DNA from: JAKZVK01 sp965237575
GTDB taxonomy: Bacteria > Acidobacteriota > Terriglobia > Bryobacterales > UBA6623
Reading direction: 5' to 3'
Assembly (NCBI GenBank): GCA_965237575.1
Contig: CBDEGI010000003.1
Location: 1,798,001-1,862,000 of the forward strand
Length of the DNA: 64,000 bases
Shown piece after piece: positions 51,992-60,578 of the stretch. The notes under the pieces are model-generated. The model was not told the DNA's origin. It made no database searches and saw only the letters and a program-made list of their open reading frames with translations. Every line of letters begins with the position of its first letter. Positions within the stretch are counted from its first letter, which is position 1. Made by a program: the position numbers and the translations under genes.

Positions 51992-52140
51992 ACTCAGAGC
52001 CGCGGGCGTTAGCCCGCGTTGAGGAAGCCCTGCTTATTGATTCCGTATCGAAGCCATCGCGCGGGCCGCGGTCCGGCGACTGAGCGAGATCCGAGGTCGT
52101 CGGGGCACCTCAACGCAGGCTCACGCCTGCGGCTCTGAGT
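51992..52140. repeat. 149-bp inverted-repeat unit
   Basis: The arms at 51992-52024 (actcagagccgcgggcgtta then gcccgcgttgagg) and 52108-52140 are complementary at 30 of 33 positions. Each arm holds a smaller palindrome (gcgggcgttagcccgc and gcaggctcacgcctgc). It lies between the VCBS gene's 5' side and the ntrX 3' end. It is non-coding and resembles a MITE or paired REP element. Confidence 0.7.
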
Positions 52141-52163
52141 GGCGGGTCGAACCGCGGCGGCGT

Positions 52164-53534
52164 TTACTCCTTCGTTCCGATGCCGAGTGCTTTCATCTTG
52201 CGGTACAGATGGCTGCGCTCGAGTCCAAGGGCGGCGGCGGTGCGGGTCATGTTACCGTCCATGCCGTCAAGGGTCTTGAGGACGTAGTCGCGCTCATAGG
52301 CCTTGCGCGCTTCTTCGAGCGTTTGGAAGCGGCCGGGCCGGGCTTGGTGGTTGGAGCCGGCGCGGCGTAGCGCCGGCAGCGGCAGCTCGTTGGCCTCGAC
52401 GCGCTCGCGTCCGTGCATGATGACGATGCGCTCCATCAGGTTACGCAGCTCGCGCACGTTGCCCGGCCAGGGATAGCGCGCCAGGGCTTCGCGGGCCGCC
52501 GGCGTCAGCTCTTTCGGTTTGCGCCCGTAAGTCGAGGCGAACTCTTTCAAGAAGTAGTCCGACAGCACGGGGATGTCTTCGGCGCGCTCCCGCAACGGCG
52601 GGACGTAGAACGGAATCACGTTGAGGCGGTAGAACAGGTCGTCGCGGAAGTTTCCGTCGGCAATCTCATCTTCGAGGCTCTTGTTGGTGGCGGCGATGAC
52701 GCGCACGTCGACTTGAACGGTCTTGCCGGAGCCGACCGGCTCGAAGCGCTGCTCCTCGAGCACGCGCAGCACTTTGGCCTGCGTATTGAGGCTCATGTCG
52801 CCGACTTCGTCGAGAAACAACGTGCCGCCGTCGGCCTTCTGGAACTTGCCGACCTTGTCCTCGTGCGCGCCCGTGAACGAGCCCTTGATGTGCCCGAACA
52901 GTTCGCTCTCGATCAGCTCTTCGGGAATCGCGGCGCAGTTGACTTCGACAAATGCGGCCCGGGCCCGCTCGCTCTGGGCATGGATGGCGCTGGCGATCAA
53001 CTCCTTGCCCGTGCCGCTCTCGCCGTAGATCAGCACCCGGCCGTTGGTCGGCGCCATCAGCCGCAACTGCTGGCGCAGGGCTTTCATCGGCACGCTGTTG
53101 CCGATGATGTTGTACTTCGTGCCGACCTGTTGGCGCAGGTTTTCGTTCTCGAGCAGCAGGCGGCGGTGATCGAGCGCGTTCTTGACGCACACCGTCACCT
53201 TCTCGATCGAGAGCGGCTTTTCGAGAAAGTCGAGCGCCCCGAGTTTGGTGGCCCTCACGGCGGTCTCGATCGTGCCGTGCCCGGAGATGACGATCACCAC
53301 GGGGCGGCGCGAGGGGTCGAGCTGTTGAATGCGCTCAAGTACCTCGAGCCCGTCGATGCCCGGCAGCCAGATATCGAGCAGCGCCACGTGATAGGTGCTC
53401 TCCTCGATCCGCGCGAGACAGTCTTCGCCCGATGCCACCGCCTCGACGCCATAGCTCTCGTCTTCGAGAATGTCAGTCAGCGAATCTCGAATGCCAGGCT
53501 CGTCATCCACGACCAGGATGCGGCTCAGCTTCAC
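52164..53534 (-). CDS. ntrX: NtrX-like sigma-54-dependent response regulator
   Basis: 456 residues. A receiver domain has acidic residues D10/D11 and phospho-acceptor D54 (ALLDIWLPGIDG). An AAA+ domain has Walker A GESGTGKELIA near 174 and Walker B GGTLFLDEVGDM near 236. The sigma-54 contact loop reads GSFTGA in place of the usual GAFTGA. The C-terminal Fis-type helix-turn-helix (MTRTAAALGLERSHLYRKMK) binds DNA. It would activate sigma-54 promoters in response to the kinase coded directly upstream; the two genes overlap by four bases. Confidence 0.93.
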   Translation of the reverse strand: MKLSRILVVDDEPGIRDSLTDILEDESYGVEAVASGEDCLARIEESTYHVALLDIWLPGIDGLEVLERIQQLDPSRRPVVIVISGHGTIETAVRATKLGALDFLEKPLSIEKVTVCVKNALDHRRLLLENENLRQQVGTKYNIIGNSVPMKALRQQLRLMAPTNGRVLIYGESGTGKELIASAIHAQSERARAAFVEVNCAAIPEELIESELFGHIKGSFTGAHEDKVGKFQKADGGTLFLDEVGDMSLNTQAKVLRVLEEQRFEPVGSGKTVQVDVRVIAATNKSLEDEIADGNFRDDLFYRLNVIPFYVPPLRERAEDIPVLSDYFLKEFASTYGRKPKELTPAAREALARYPWPGNVRELRNLMERIVIMHGRERVEANELPLPALRRAGSNHQARPGRFQTLEEARKAYERDYVLKTLDGMDGNMTRTAAALGLERSHLYRKMKALGIGTKE

Positions 53535-55780
53535 GTGCCGACTCCAACTTCAACAGGCACCCGGCTCTCAGCCGTCGGCACCTCGATCAGAAAACGGGAG
53601 CCGGACGGCCGGTTGTTTTCGACGCGTATCGTGGCGTTGTGCTCACCGAGAATGCGGTTGACGATGGCGAGCCCTAGGCCGGTGCCTCGCTTCTTCGTCG
53701 AGAAATACGGCAGGAAGAGCTTCTCTTTGTCCTCGGCGGAAATACCCGGGCCCGAGTCGGCGACAGCCAGCTCGACCGTGTCGGGCAACGTGCCCGGGGC
53801 CGTGGAGAGTACGATCTCTCGCACCCAGGCGTCTTCGAGCGCCTCTGCGGCGTTGTCGATCAAGTTCACGATGACGCGCTTGAACAGCTCGGGGTCGACC
53901 CAGACGTCGGGCAGATGTGGTGCGAGGTCGGTGCGGATGGCGACGCCGGGCAGACGGCCCTGGAAGACGTCGAGAGCGGCTTCGATCACGCCGTTGAGAT
54001 CAGCGCGCTCAGGCTTGGCGGAGGGGAAGCGGGCCAGGCGGGCGAACTCATCGACAAGCGCCCGCAACGTCTCGACCTCGCGAACGATCGTGTCGGTGCA
54101 CTTCTCGAAATGCTCGCGGAGCTTCCGGCGCTCGGGCGTATCCTCGACGGTCGAATAGCGCTTCAGCAGCCGGCTCATGCGCTCGGCCGAAAGCGCGATA
54201 GGGGTGAGCGGGTTCTTGATCTCGTGCGCCACGCGGCGCGCCACTTCTTTCCATGCGGCGGACTTCTGCGCCCGCAGCAACTCGGTGGTGTCTTCGAGTA
54301 CGATCACGAACCTGGCGGGTTCGGACGTGGCGGGCTCCTCGCGCTCCAGCGCCGAAACGGTCACGCCCAGGTGCAAGATCTGGCCCTCGCTCTCGATCTC
54401 AAACTCGCGCGTTGCCAGCCCGGTGCGGCGGGCGCGGTGCATCATGCGGAGCAGGTCGGTGCGGTCATCCTCGGAGAACAGATCGTTGAGGTGCCGCGGA
54501 GAGGAAGCAGCCGGCGGGGGGAAAATCTTCGCCAGCGAGGAGTTCACTTTGAGAATCTCGCCCTCGGCCGAGACGGAGATCACCGCGGGCGTAATGCTGC
54601 CGAGGATAGCGTCGATGAACTGCCGCCGCGCTTCCAGCTCGACGTTAGCTTGGGCGAGGTCTTGGTTACTTTGCTTCAGCTCTTGCGTCTTGGTTTCGAG
54701 CTGCTGCGTCATGCGGTTGAACGACGTGACCAACGCTCCCAGCTCGTCGCTCGCGGGGGCGCGGATACGATGGTCGAGATGGCCGCTCGACAGCTCGCCC
54801 GTGGCCTCGACCAGCGCCTCGATCGGAACCACAATCTGCTTTGAGAGGAACAGCGCCAGCCACGTCGCTACGAACAGCACAAAGATCGCGATCAGCGACA
54901 GCATGCCCAGGTAGAAGTAGCGGAAGTGGCGGCGGTCGCTGTGGAGCGCGGCGTAGGCGGCGTTTTGGTCTTCGATCACCGCGAGGCGGTCGAGTACCTG
55001 TTTGGGGAACTGCCATGCAAGGATGACGCGGCCCAACTCGCCGGGCTCCCCGGACTGGTCGTGGACGACGGCGGCGGCGAACACATGGTCGGGGTTGAGG
55101 CGCGAGGTGACCTCCTCGGTGTACATGGCGTCAGGGTCGGAATCGAGGCGCCAGGCGGCCTGTGCGCGGAAGCGGTCGTCCACGTGGAACTCCACGAGCG
55201 GCTCGCGTGTGCCGGCGGGGACCAACGCGATGTAGTGTGCGGTTTCGCCGTCGGCCAGGCTTTCGAGGCGCTCGCGAAGGGCCTCGGAGACGTCGCCGGT
55301 CTCCAGCGCCGCCGCCACATCCGGCAGCGAGGCAATACGGCGGGCATCGGCTTCGGACTTGTTGCTGATCAGTCCGTCAGAGAGCGCCGTGGCCTGCTCG
55401 ACAATTTCCCGCGTCGGCTGCGTGAACCACTTGTCGAGCGTGCGGTTCAAGAAGTTGAACGAGAAAGCGACGAAGCAAACGAGCGGCAGAATTGACAACG
55501 CCAGCGCGCCGACCACCAGCTTGGTCTTGATCTTCGCGCCCAGCCGGTTCTGTTGCCGCTCGATGTAAAGCTTCAGCAGGCTTCTGAGGACGATGAAGCC
55601 GAGCGCGAGAACACCGATAACGACGAGGGTCGAGACGCCCCACAGAACGACGGTTTCCGTGGAGCTTCCGGGACGGAAGTCGCCGAAATCAAGCGACGTC
55701 TGCCAGAAGGTGAGCACCGCCAGCGCGAGCAGAAGCACGCTGGAGGCGATCAGTGAGACTTTTTGGTTCTTGCGTTCCAC
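53531..55780 (-). CDS. ntrY: NtrY-like sensor histidine kinase
   Basis: 749 residues starting with GTG. Three N-terminal membrane helices lie within the first 110 residues, followed by a periplasmic region, a fourth helix near 290-312 (YLGMLSLIAIFVLFVATWLA), HAMP (IVVPIEALVEATGELSSGHL), PAS (QFIDAILGSITPAVISVSAE), HisKA with the phospho-His in RVAHEIKNPLTPIALSAERM, and HATPase (NLIDNAAEAL; DSGPGISAEDKEKLFLPYFS; TKKRGTGLGLAIVN). It partners NtrX, often in nitrogen or redox/envelope sensing. It is translationally coupled to ntrX. Confidence 0.93.
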   Translation of the reverse strand: MERKNQKVSLIASSVLLLALAVLTFWQTSLDFGDFRPGSSTETVVLWGVSTLVVIGVLALGFIVLRSLLKLYIERQQNRLGAKIKTKLVVGALALSILPLVCFVAFSFNFLNRTLDKWFTQPTREIVEQATALSDGLISNKSEADARRIASLPDVAAALETGDVSEALRERLESLADGETAHYIALVPAGTREPLVEFHVDDRFRAQAAWRLDSDPDAMYTEEVTSRLNPDHVFAAAVVHDQSGEPGELGRVILAWQFPKQVLDRLAVIEDQNAAYAALHSDRRHFRYFYLGMLSLIAIFVLFVATWLALFLSKQIVVPIEALVEATGELSSGHLDHRIRAPASDELGALVTSFNRMTQQLETKTQELKQSNQDLAQANVELEARRQFIDAILGSITPAVISVSAEGEILKVNSSLAKIFPPPAASSPRHLNDLFSEDDRTDLLRMMHRARRTGLATREFEIESEGQILHLGVTVSALEREEPATSEPARFVIVLEDTTELLRAQKSAAWKEVARRVAHEIKNPLTPIALSAERMSRLLKRYSTVEDTPERRKLREHFEKCTDTIVREVETLRALVDEFARLARFPSAKPERADLNGVIEAALDVFQGRLPGVAIRTDLAPHLPDVWVDPELFKRVIVNLIDNAAEALEDAWVREIVLSTAPGTLPDTVELAVADSGPGISAEDKEKLFLPYFSTKKRGTGLGLAIVNRILGEHNATIRVENNRPSGSRFLIEVPTAESRVPVEVGVGT

Positions 55781-55824
55781 CGCGGGGTCAGCGCTGCAGG
55801 GGACTCGAACTGCACGTGGAACTG

Positions 55825-55830
55825 ATTATA
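55825..55830 (-). promoter_or_regulatory. Possible -10 element of ntrYX
   Basis: The minus strand reads TATAAT about 45 bases before the GTG of ntrY. No convincing TTGACA is found at the proper distance upstream, so the call rests on the -10 match and its position only. Confidence 0.3.
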
Positions 55831-56969
55831 TCAGCGGCATTTAACGAGGGAGAAACGCCCGAACGCCGTGGCAGCTTCGCCCAATGGATCCGAGACTTGG
55901 AGAAAGGTCTCCAGCACCTGCACGTCGCGCTGCCCCGTCTCTGTGTTGTACAAGAGCGACTGCCCAGATCCGTCCGTAAGGCTGTGGGACTCACCCGCCG
56001 GGCGTTGTGTCGTGCGTCGATCCGCCGACCCTGATGACTCAGGTGGGTGGAACCGGATGAATAACCCAAGCACAAGAGAGCGGACGTACCCGTGTTTGCG
56101 TTTGAGCGTGCCGTCGCGAAACTTCAGTTTCGAGACACTCGACCCGCCGGGCGTTGAGGTGTGTGCGGACTCGGGTGATGCTTCAACTTTCCTCACTTGC
56201 GAACGCATCGTGTGGATCCGAGACCGAAGGAGTCCAGCACCTGCCACCGCCCCAGCGTTGCGCTTGGCGCTTTGGCTCAGGCTCCGCAAGCGTGACTCCG
56301 TGCCGTAGCTTTCCCGCCGGGCCGTTGTACAAGGCAACCGTGTTGCTGCGCTTCCGGCTCGACTCGCCGCAGCGCCCAGCCGCAAGAACCACACGCTCAG
56401 CGCGGCTGATGCGTCCGTGCGAAAGGTCGCTTCGATGCCCGCCGTACCCTGCAAGGGTCGAACAATCCTAGCCCATGGATTCATCCATGGGTTCCGAACG
56501 CCCTGCATCGAGGTGTTTCGCCCGAGGCTGCTTCTTGTTGCGCGGGCTCGCCCCAGGCCGTTGCGCTCGCCGGGCCTGTCGTGAGGGTGGCGCGGGGCGC
56601 GGGAGCAGTTGACCACGCGCAACAAGATCGGTGACTTGGACTTCCCTCACGAAACACTCTTTCGTCTCGGGGCGGGTCGGAGGGATCGCTGTGGACCGAC
56701 ACCCATGGATGAATCCATGGGCTAGGATTGTGACGCCCTTCCGGGCTCGGGCGTGTGGTTGGACGCGTCCGTTCGCGCCAAGACGTACCCGCGGATTCCC
56801 ATCCGCGGCTCGGTTGTGCCGCGGCGTGCAGTTGCGGCGGACCGGAGCTTCAAGCGATCGTTAGAATCCTTACGTACGGATTTGGAGACGGACCTGTGCT
56901 GCGGAATCCCGAGCAGGTAGAATAGTTGGAGCTTCGCCGTCGCACTGCGGGAAGCCCACGGAGATTGCC
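55831..56969. other. Gene-free, repeat-filled stretch of 1.1 kb
   Basis: No frame with recognisable protein content. The word cccgccggg(c)cgttg occurs three times (about 55993, 56141 and 56313). A block with gtggatccgagac and tccagcacctgc occurs twice (about 55884-55922 and 56212-56246) with diverged sequence between. The cruciform-type inverted repeat at 56463-56730 and a palindrome cgcggattcccatccgcg near 56790 complete it. This looks like accumulated dispersed repeats. Confidence 0.55.
56463..56730. repeat. 268-bp element with perfect 30-bp inverted ends
   Basis: The arms at 56463-56492 and 56701-56730 are perfect complements. Each arm contains the 20-base palindrome cccatggattcatccatggg (56472-56491) or its partner (56702-56721). 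The interior is non-coding and shows no transposase remnant. Confidence 0.75.
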
Positions 56970-57827
56970 ATGATCAAAACTCTTGCCGTCCTGGTGACGC
57001 TCTTTACCCTAAGCGTGCCGGCCTTCGCTCAGGAACAGCCGGCGGCACCCACGGGTCCACAGGCGAAATCGCAAGAAGAGCTGAACCAGATGCTGCTGTG
57101 CCAGCAGGCGCCGGAAGCGGACCTGCGGATCGAGAGCTGCAACAAGCTGTTGACCGACTTTCAGGACACCGAGTTCAAAGAGATCGCCTACTACCTGTTG
57201 ATGCTCTCCTACCAGGAGAAGAACGACTTCGAAAACATGCTCGTCTTCGGCGAGCGAACGCTCGAGGAGAACCCCGAGAATATCGGTACCTTGATCTCGC
57301 TCTCCTACGCCCTTCCGCTTCGGACCCGCGAGCACGATCTCGATAAGGAAGAGAAGCTGGCCAGGGCCGAGGATTACGCCAAGAGAGGCATGGTGCTACT
57401 GCCGGCGATGCCGAAGCTGAATGCGCAGACGACGGACGACGACTGGCTGATGATGAAGAAGAGTTTCATGTCGCAGTTGCACGAGTCGATGGGCATCATC
57501 GCCTCGAAGCGGCAAGACTCCCCGGCCGCGGAGGACTCATACCGAAAGATGCTGCAGGTGGCCGATAAGCAGACCGGCACCATGTTCTATCGTCTTGCCG
57601 AGGCGCTTAAGCAGCAGGAGAAGTATGAGGAGGCGTTGAACCTGCTCGACCAGTCCATCGCGCGCGGCGGCCATAAAATGGCAGGCGGACGGGACGCGGC
57701 GGCGATCATGAAGGCCGAGATCAAGAACAAAATGGCGCCGCCGGCCGCGCCCGCGGCGGCGGCGGGCGCCGCGGCCCCGGCAGCCCCCGCTCCCGCGGCT
57801 CCTGCACAACCGGCGCCTCAGCCGTAG
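56970..57827 (+). CDS. Secreted TPR-like protein with Ala/Pro tail
   Basis: 285 residues with a signal peptide (TLAVLVTLFTLSVPAFAQ). The middle consists of paired helices with TPR-like spacing (FKEIAYYLLMLSYQEKNDFE, SLSYALPLRTREHDLDKEEK, AAEDSYRKMLQVADKQTGTM, YRLAEALKQQEKYEEALNLL), which suggests a protein-binding scaffold. The last 35 residues are almost only Ala and Pro. It lies 104 bases before rnc and may share its transcript. Similar small TPR proteins are common in Acidobacteriota, and no specific role is known. Confidence 0.78.
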   Translation: MIKTLAVLVTLFTLSVPAFAQEQPAAPTGPQAKSQEELNQMLLCQQAPEADLRIESCNKLLTDFQDTEFKEIAYYLLMLSYQEKNDFENMLVFGERTLEENPENIGTLISLSYALPLRTREHDLDKEEKLARAEDYAKRGMVLLPAMPKLNAQTTDDDWLMMKKSFMSQLHESMGIIASKRQDSPAAEDSYRKMLQVADKQTGTMFYRLAEALKQQEKYEEALNLLDQSIARGGHKMAGGRDAAAIMKAEIKNKMAPPAAPAAAAGAAAPAAPAPAAPAQPAPQP

Positions 57828-57931
57828 CGGCACGCCTGTTTGAGGCTTCGAGTCCTGAGGATCGAAGTCCCCGCGCGCTTCCGACGGCACCCGCCGCGGA
57901 AGCGCGCTCGTGTTTCTGACGCCGTAACGCC

Positions 57932-58702
57932 ATGGTCACCGAACACCCGAGCCAAGCTACCCCCAGCCAAAGAACGCCGGCGCTCGAAGAGCGGATCGGC
58001 TACCGGTTCGGTGATCCCGGCTTACTGGAACACGCTCTCTCCCACCGTTCCCATGCCCAAGAAGCTTCCGGAGACCGCCCTCACAATGAGCGACTCGAAT
58101 TCTTCGGAGACGCGGTGTTGGGCTTTATCGTCAGTAAGAGCCTGATGGACCGCTTCCCCTCCTACACCGAGGGGCAACTGACGAAGCTAAAAGCCTTTCT
58201 TGTCAGCGCCGCCCATCTGGTGGAGGTTGCGCGGCGGCTCAGCCTGGGGGAATCACTGCTACTCGGCATAGGCGAGGAGCGATCGGGCGGACGCGACAAG
58301 AAGGCGCTGCTGGTCGACACCTTGGAGGCAGTGATCGCGGCGATCTACCTCGACGGCGGTCTGGAAGCCGCCCGAGAGTTTGTAGAGCGCCAGGTCCTCA
58401 CGGACGGGGCGCTCCGCGAGGCCGATGAAAACCTCGAGATTGACAACTTCAAGTCGGCGTTGCAGGAGCTTCTCCAGGGGCGGAAACTGCCGACACCCTG
58501 CTATCAGATCGTGAGCCAGAGTGGTCCTCCGCACCGCCGGACGTTCACGGTCGAGTTGCGGGTCGGCAAGCTGTTCTCCGCGGCGGCCCAGGGCTCGACG
58601 AGGAAGGCCGCCGAGCAGGAGACGGCCAGACAAGGGCTGGAGTTCTTCGGCGGAGACAGGGAACCCGAACGAAACGAACCACCGGCGACGCCCGTAGAAT
58701 AG
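57932..58702 (+). CDS. rnc: Ribonuclease III
   Basis: This enzyme cleaves double-stranded RNA and processes rRNA precursors in the cytoplasm. 256 residues. The signature NERLEFFGDAVLGF near 52-65 contains the catalytic Glu and Asp, and the second acidic pair is in DTLEAVIAAIYLDGG near 129. The C-terminal double-stranded-RNA-binding domain (DNFKSALQELLQGRKLPTPC ... GSTRKAAEQETARQGLEFF) is complete. The ATG at 57932 gives a normal N-terminus with a short polar extension. Confidence 0.96.
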   Translation: MVTEHPSQATPSQRTPALEERIGYRFGDPGLLEHALSHRSHAQEASGDRPHNERLEFFGDAVLGFIVSKSLMDRFPSYTEGQLTKLKAFLVSAAHLVEVARRLSLGESLLLGIGEERSGGRDKKALLVDTLEAVIAAIYLDGGLEAAREFVERQVLTDGALREADENLEIDNFKSALQELLQGRKLPTPCYQIVSQSGPPHRRTFTVELRVGKLFSAAAQGSTRKAAEQETARQGLEFFGGDREPERNEPPATPVE

Positions 58703-58713
58703 AACACACAGCC

Positions 58714-59313
58714 ATGCGGAACACGGCGACACTATCTGGCATAAGACGCTACGGGGCTTCACTGCTGGTGACTCTTCTACTGGCGGCAACAGCCATGCCG
58801 TCTCCTCCCGCGGCCTCGCCCGACTTAGCCCAGTCGGCCCGCCGCAAGGTCGAGCGCATTGAGAACGAGCAACTGCGTTCCGGCGAAGCGGTCGTGTTGA
58901 GCGAGGACGAGATCAACTCGTTGCTCCAGTACGAGTACGCCGCACAAATCCCGAACGGCGTCCGAGACCCGAGGGTACAACTGCTCGACCAGCAGGCCAT
59001 TGTCCATAGCTACATCGACGTGGCGAAGCTGCAGAGTTCCTCGGACGGTTCGGTGGGCCTTTGGGGCATGCTCTTCGGCGGGGAGCGCGAGCTGAAAGCG
59101 GTTTGTCGGCCGATCTTATCGGGCGGACGCGCCAAGGTCGAGGTCGAATCGATCGAACTCGGCGGGTCGGGCATCTCGGGCTCGGCGCTGGCGTGGCTTC
59201 TTTCTGTTACCGTGGGCCAATCGGACTCGGGGCCCGCGAATCACCTTCCGCTGCCCAAGAATCTTCGCGAACTCCGGCTCGAGGAGGGCCGCGCGATCGT
59301 AGTCGCCTACTGA
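58714..59313 (+). CDS. Exported protein of unknown function
   Basis: 199 residues with a signal peptide or anchor (SLLVTLLLAATAMPSPPA). The mature part begins with a helical segment ending in LSEDEINSLLQYEY, then beta strands (RVQLLDQQAIVHSYIDVAKL, AVCRPILSGGRAKVEVESIE) and RELRLEEGRAIVVAY. This shape resembles lipid-binding DUF2140/LmeA-like proteins, but the match is weak. It lies 12 bases after rnc and is probably co-transcribed. A GGAGG site is not seen. Confidence 0.65.
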   Translation: MRNTATLSGIRRYGASLLVTLLLAATAMPSPPAASPDLAQSARRKVERIENEQLRSGEAVVLSEDEINSLLQYEYAAQIPNGVRDPRVQLLDQQAIVHSYIDVAKLQSSSDGSVGLWGMLFGGERELKAVCRPILSGGRAKVEVESIELGGSGISGSALAWLLSVTVGQSDSGPANHLPLPKNLRELRLEEGRAIVVAY

Positions 59314-59592
59314 GCGGCGTCCATCCCCCACGCGTGCTGCGACAACCAAGCAAACCTCTGGCCAGGAACAGGGTTCCCGCCACCGGGCTCCGACCCAGCG
59401 TTCGAACAACAGCCGTGGCTCCCCGACTTCGGCTTGGAGTGTCACGACATCCCGCTGTGCCAAGTCGCCCAAGTGTTGTAAGATGGACACACTCGAAATA
59501 GAACTGTCATCATATTATCAACGTCTTACGTCTGGCATCTGACGTGCACATCGACTAGTATCGCAAGACCCCGGCAATCCAGCGACCCCACC

Positions 59593-60486
59593 TTGATCAC
59601 CGAAACCACGATACAGAACGCCGTACAAGTCAGCGGCGTCGGCCTTCATAGCGGCGTCGAAGTTACCCTACGCATCGCCCCGGCTCGCGCGGGAGCAGGC
59701 ATCTTGTTTTTCCGCACCGATTTGGATGGCTTCACGATCCCGGCCCGCGGAAAGTACATTGCACGGGTCAGCTACGCGACCAGCCTGATGCGCCAGGGCG
59801 TGCTGCTCTCGACCACCGAGCATCTGCTGAGCACGCTGTACAGCCTCGGCATCGACAATGCCCGCATCGACATCGACAACCTGGAAGTGCCGATTCTCGA
59901 CGGCAGCGCACTGCCGTTCGTAGAGCTGCTTGACGAGGCGGGCGTCAGGCAACTTAGTAAGCCTCGCAGCTACCTTCACATTCGTAGGCCGGTGGAGGTC
60001 GTCGAAGGAGCCAAGAGGATCTCGATCGAGCCGGCGGACGCGTTCGAGATTGTCTGCGAGACTCACTATCCGCACCCGCGGGTGGGCAACGAACGCCTGG
60101 AGCTGACGGTCACCCCCGAGCGCTATGCGCGGGAGATCGCGCCTGCGCGCACGTTTGGCTTCGAGCAGGATCTGGACCGCATGCGCGACATGGGGTTGAT
60201 TCGAGGCGCGTCGCTCGACAACGCGGTGTGCTTCGGCCAGGACGGCGTCTTGAACCCTGGCGGCCTTCGCTTTCCCGACGAGTGTTGCCGGCACAAGGTG
60301 CTGGACTTGATCGGCGACCTGGCTCTGCTGGGCCGTCCGCTGCTCGGGCGCGTCGTCGCCGAACGCGCAGGACACGCCATGCACACGGCACTGGTCAACA
60401 AGGTCTTGAGCGATGCCGACTGCTACGAGCTGGTCACCTTGAATAAGTTGGAAACCCCTGTAGCCGCACAGGTCGCGATCGGCTAG
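59593..60486 (+). CDS. lpxC: UDP-3-O-acyl-N-acetylglucosamine deacetylase
   Basis: LpxC carries out the first committed step of lipid A synthesis, a zinc-dependent deacetylation in the cytoplasm. 297 residues, normal length. Zinc ligands H77 (STTEHLLSTLYSLG), H234 and D238 (DECCRHKVLDLIGD) and the catalytic H261 (AERAGHAMH) are all present. It starts with TTG, as no ATG or GTG lies near the conserved N-terminus (IQNAVQVSGVGLHSG). The 279-base leader is relatively AT-rich near 59500-59520. It is not next to other lipid A genes. Confidence 0.95.
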   Translation: MITETTIQNAVQVSGVGLHSGVEVTLRIAPARAGAGILFFRTDLDGFTIPARGKYIARVSYATSLMRQGVLLSTTEHLLSTLYSLGIDNARIDIDNLEVPILDGSALPFVELLDEAGVRQLSKPRSYLHIRRPVEVVEGAKRISIEPADAFEIVCETHYPHPRVGNERLELTVTPERYAREIAPARTFGFEQDLDRMRDMGLIRGASLDNAVCFGQDGVLNPGGLRFPDECCRHKVLDLIGDLALLGRPLLGRVVAERAGHAMHTALVNKVLSDADCYELVTLNKLETPVAAQVAIG

Positions 60487-60578
60487 AGCACCTGCCTGTA
60501 CCCAAGGAGCCCAAGCCAAAGACCCCCAGCAGAAGACTCTATGGGCTGGCGTCGATGGCTGTCCGATCGCGCGATGGC

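Noticed and set aside
52413..54158. Plus-strand frame of 581 codons across ntrX/ntrY
   Set aside because: It is antisense to both genes and has no known motifs.
55790..55825. tRNA-like 3' end (GTTCGAGTCCCCTGCAG on the minus strand)
   Set aside because: The T-loop word is present, but the 5-bp stem around it does not pair (TGCAG against CCCCT), and no anticodon or D arm lies upstream.
55831..56625. Minus-strand frame of 264 codons upstream of ntrY
   Set aside because: Its content comes from dispersed repeats and it lacks a ribosome site, a signal sequence or any recognisable domain.
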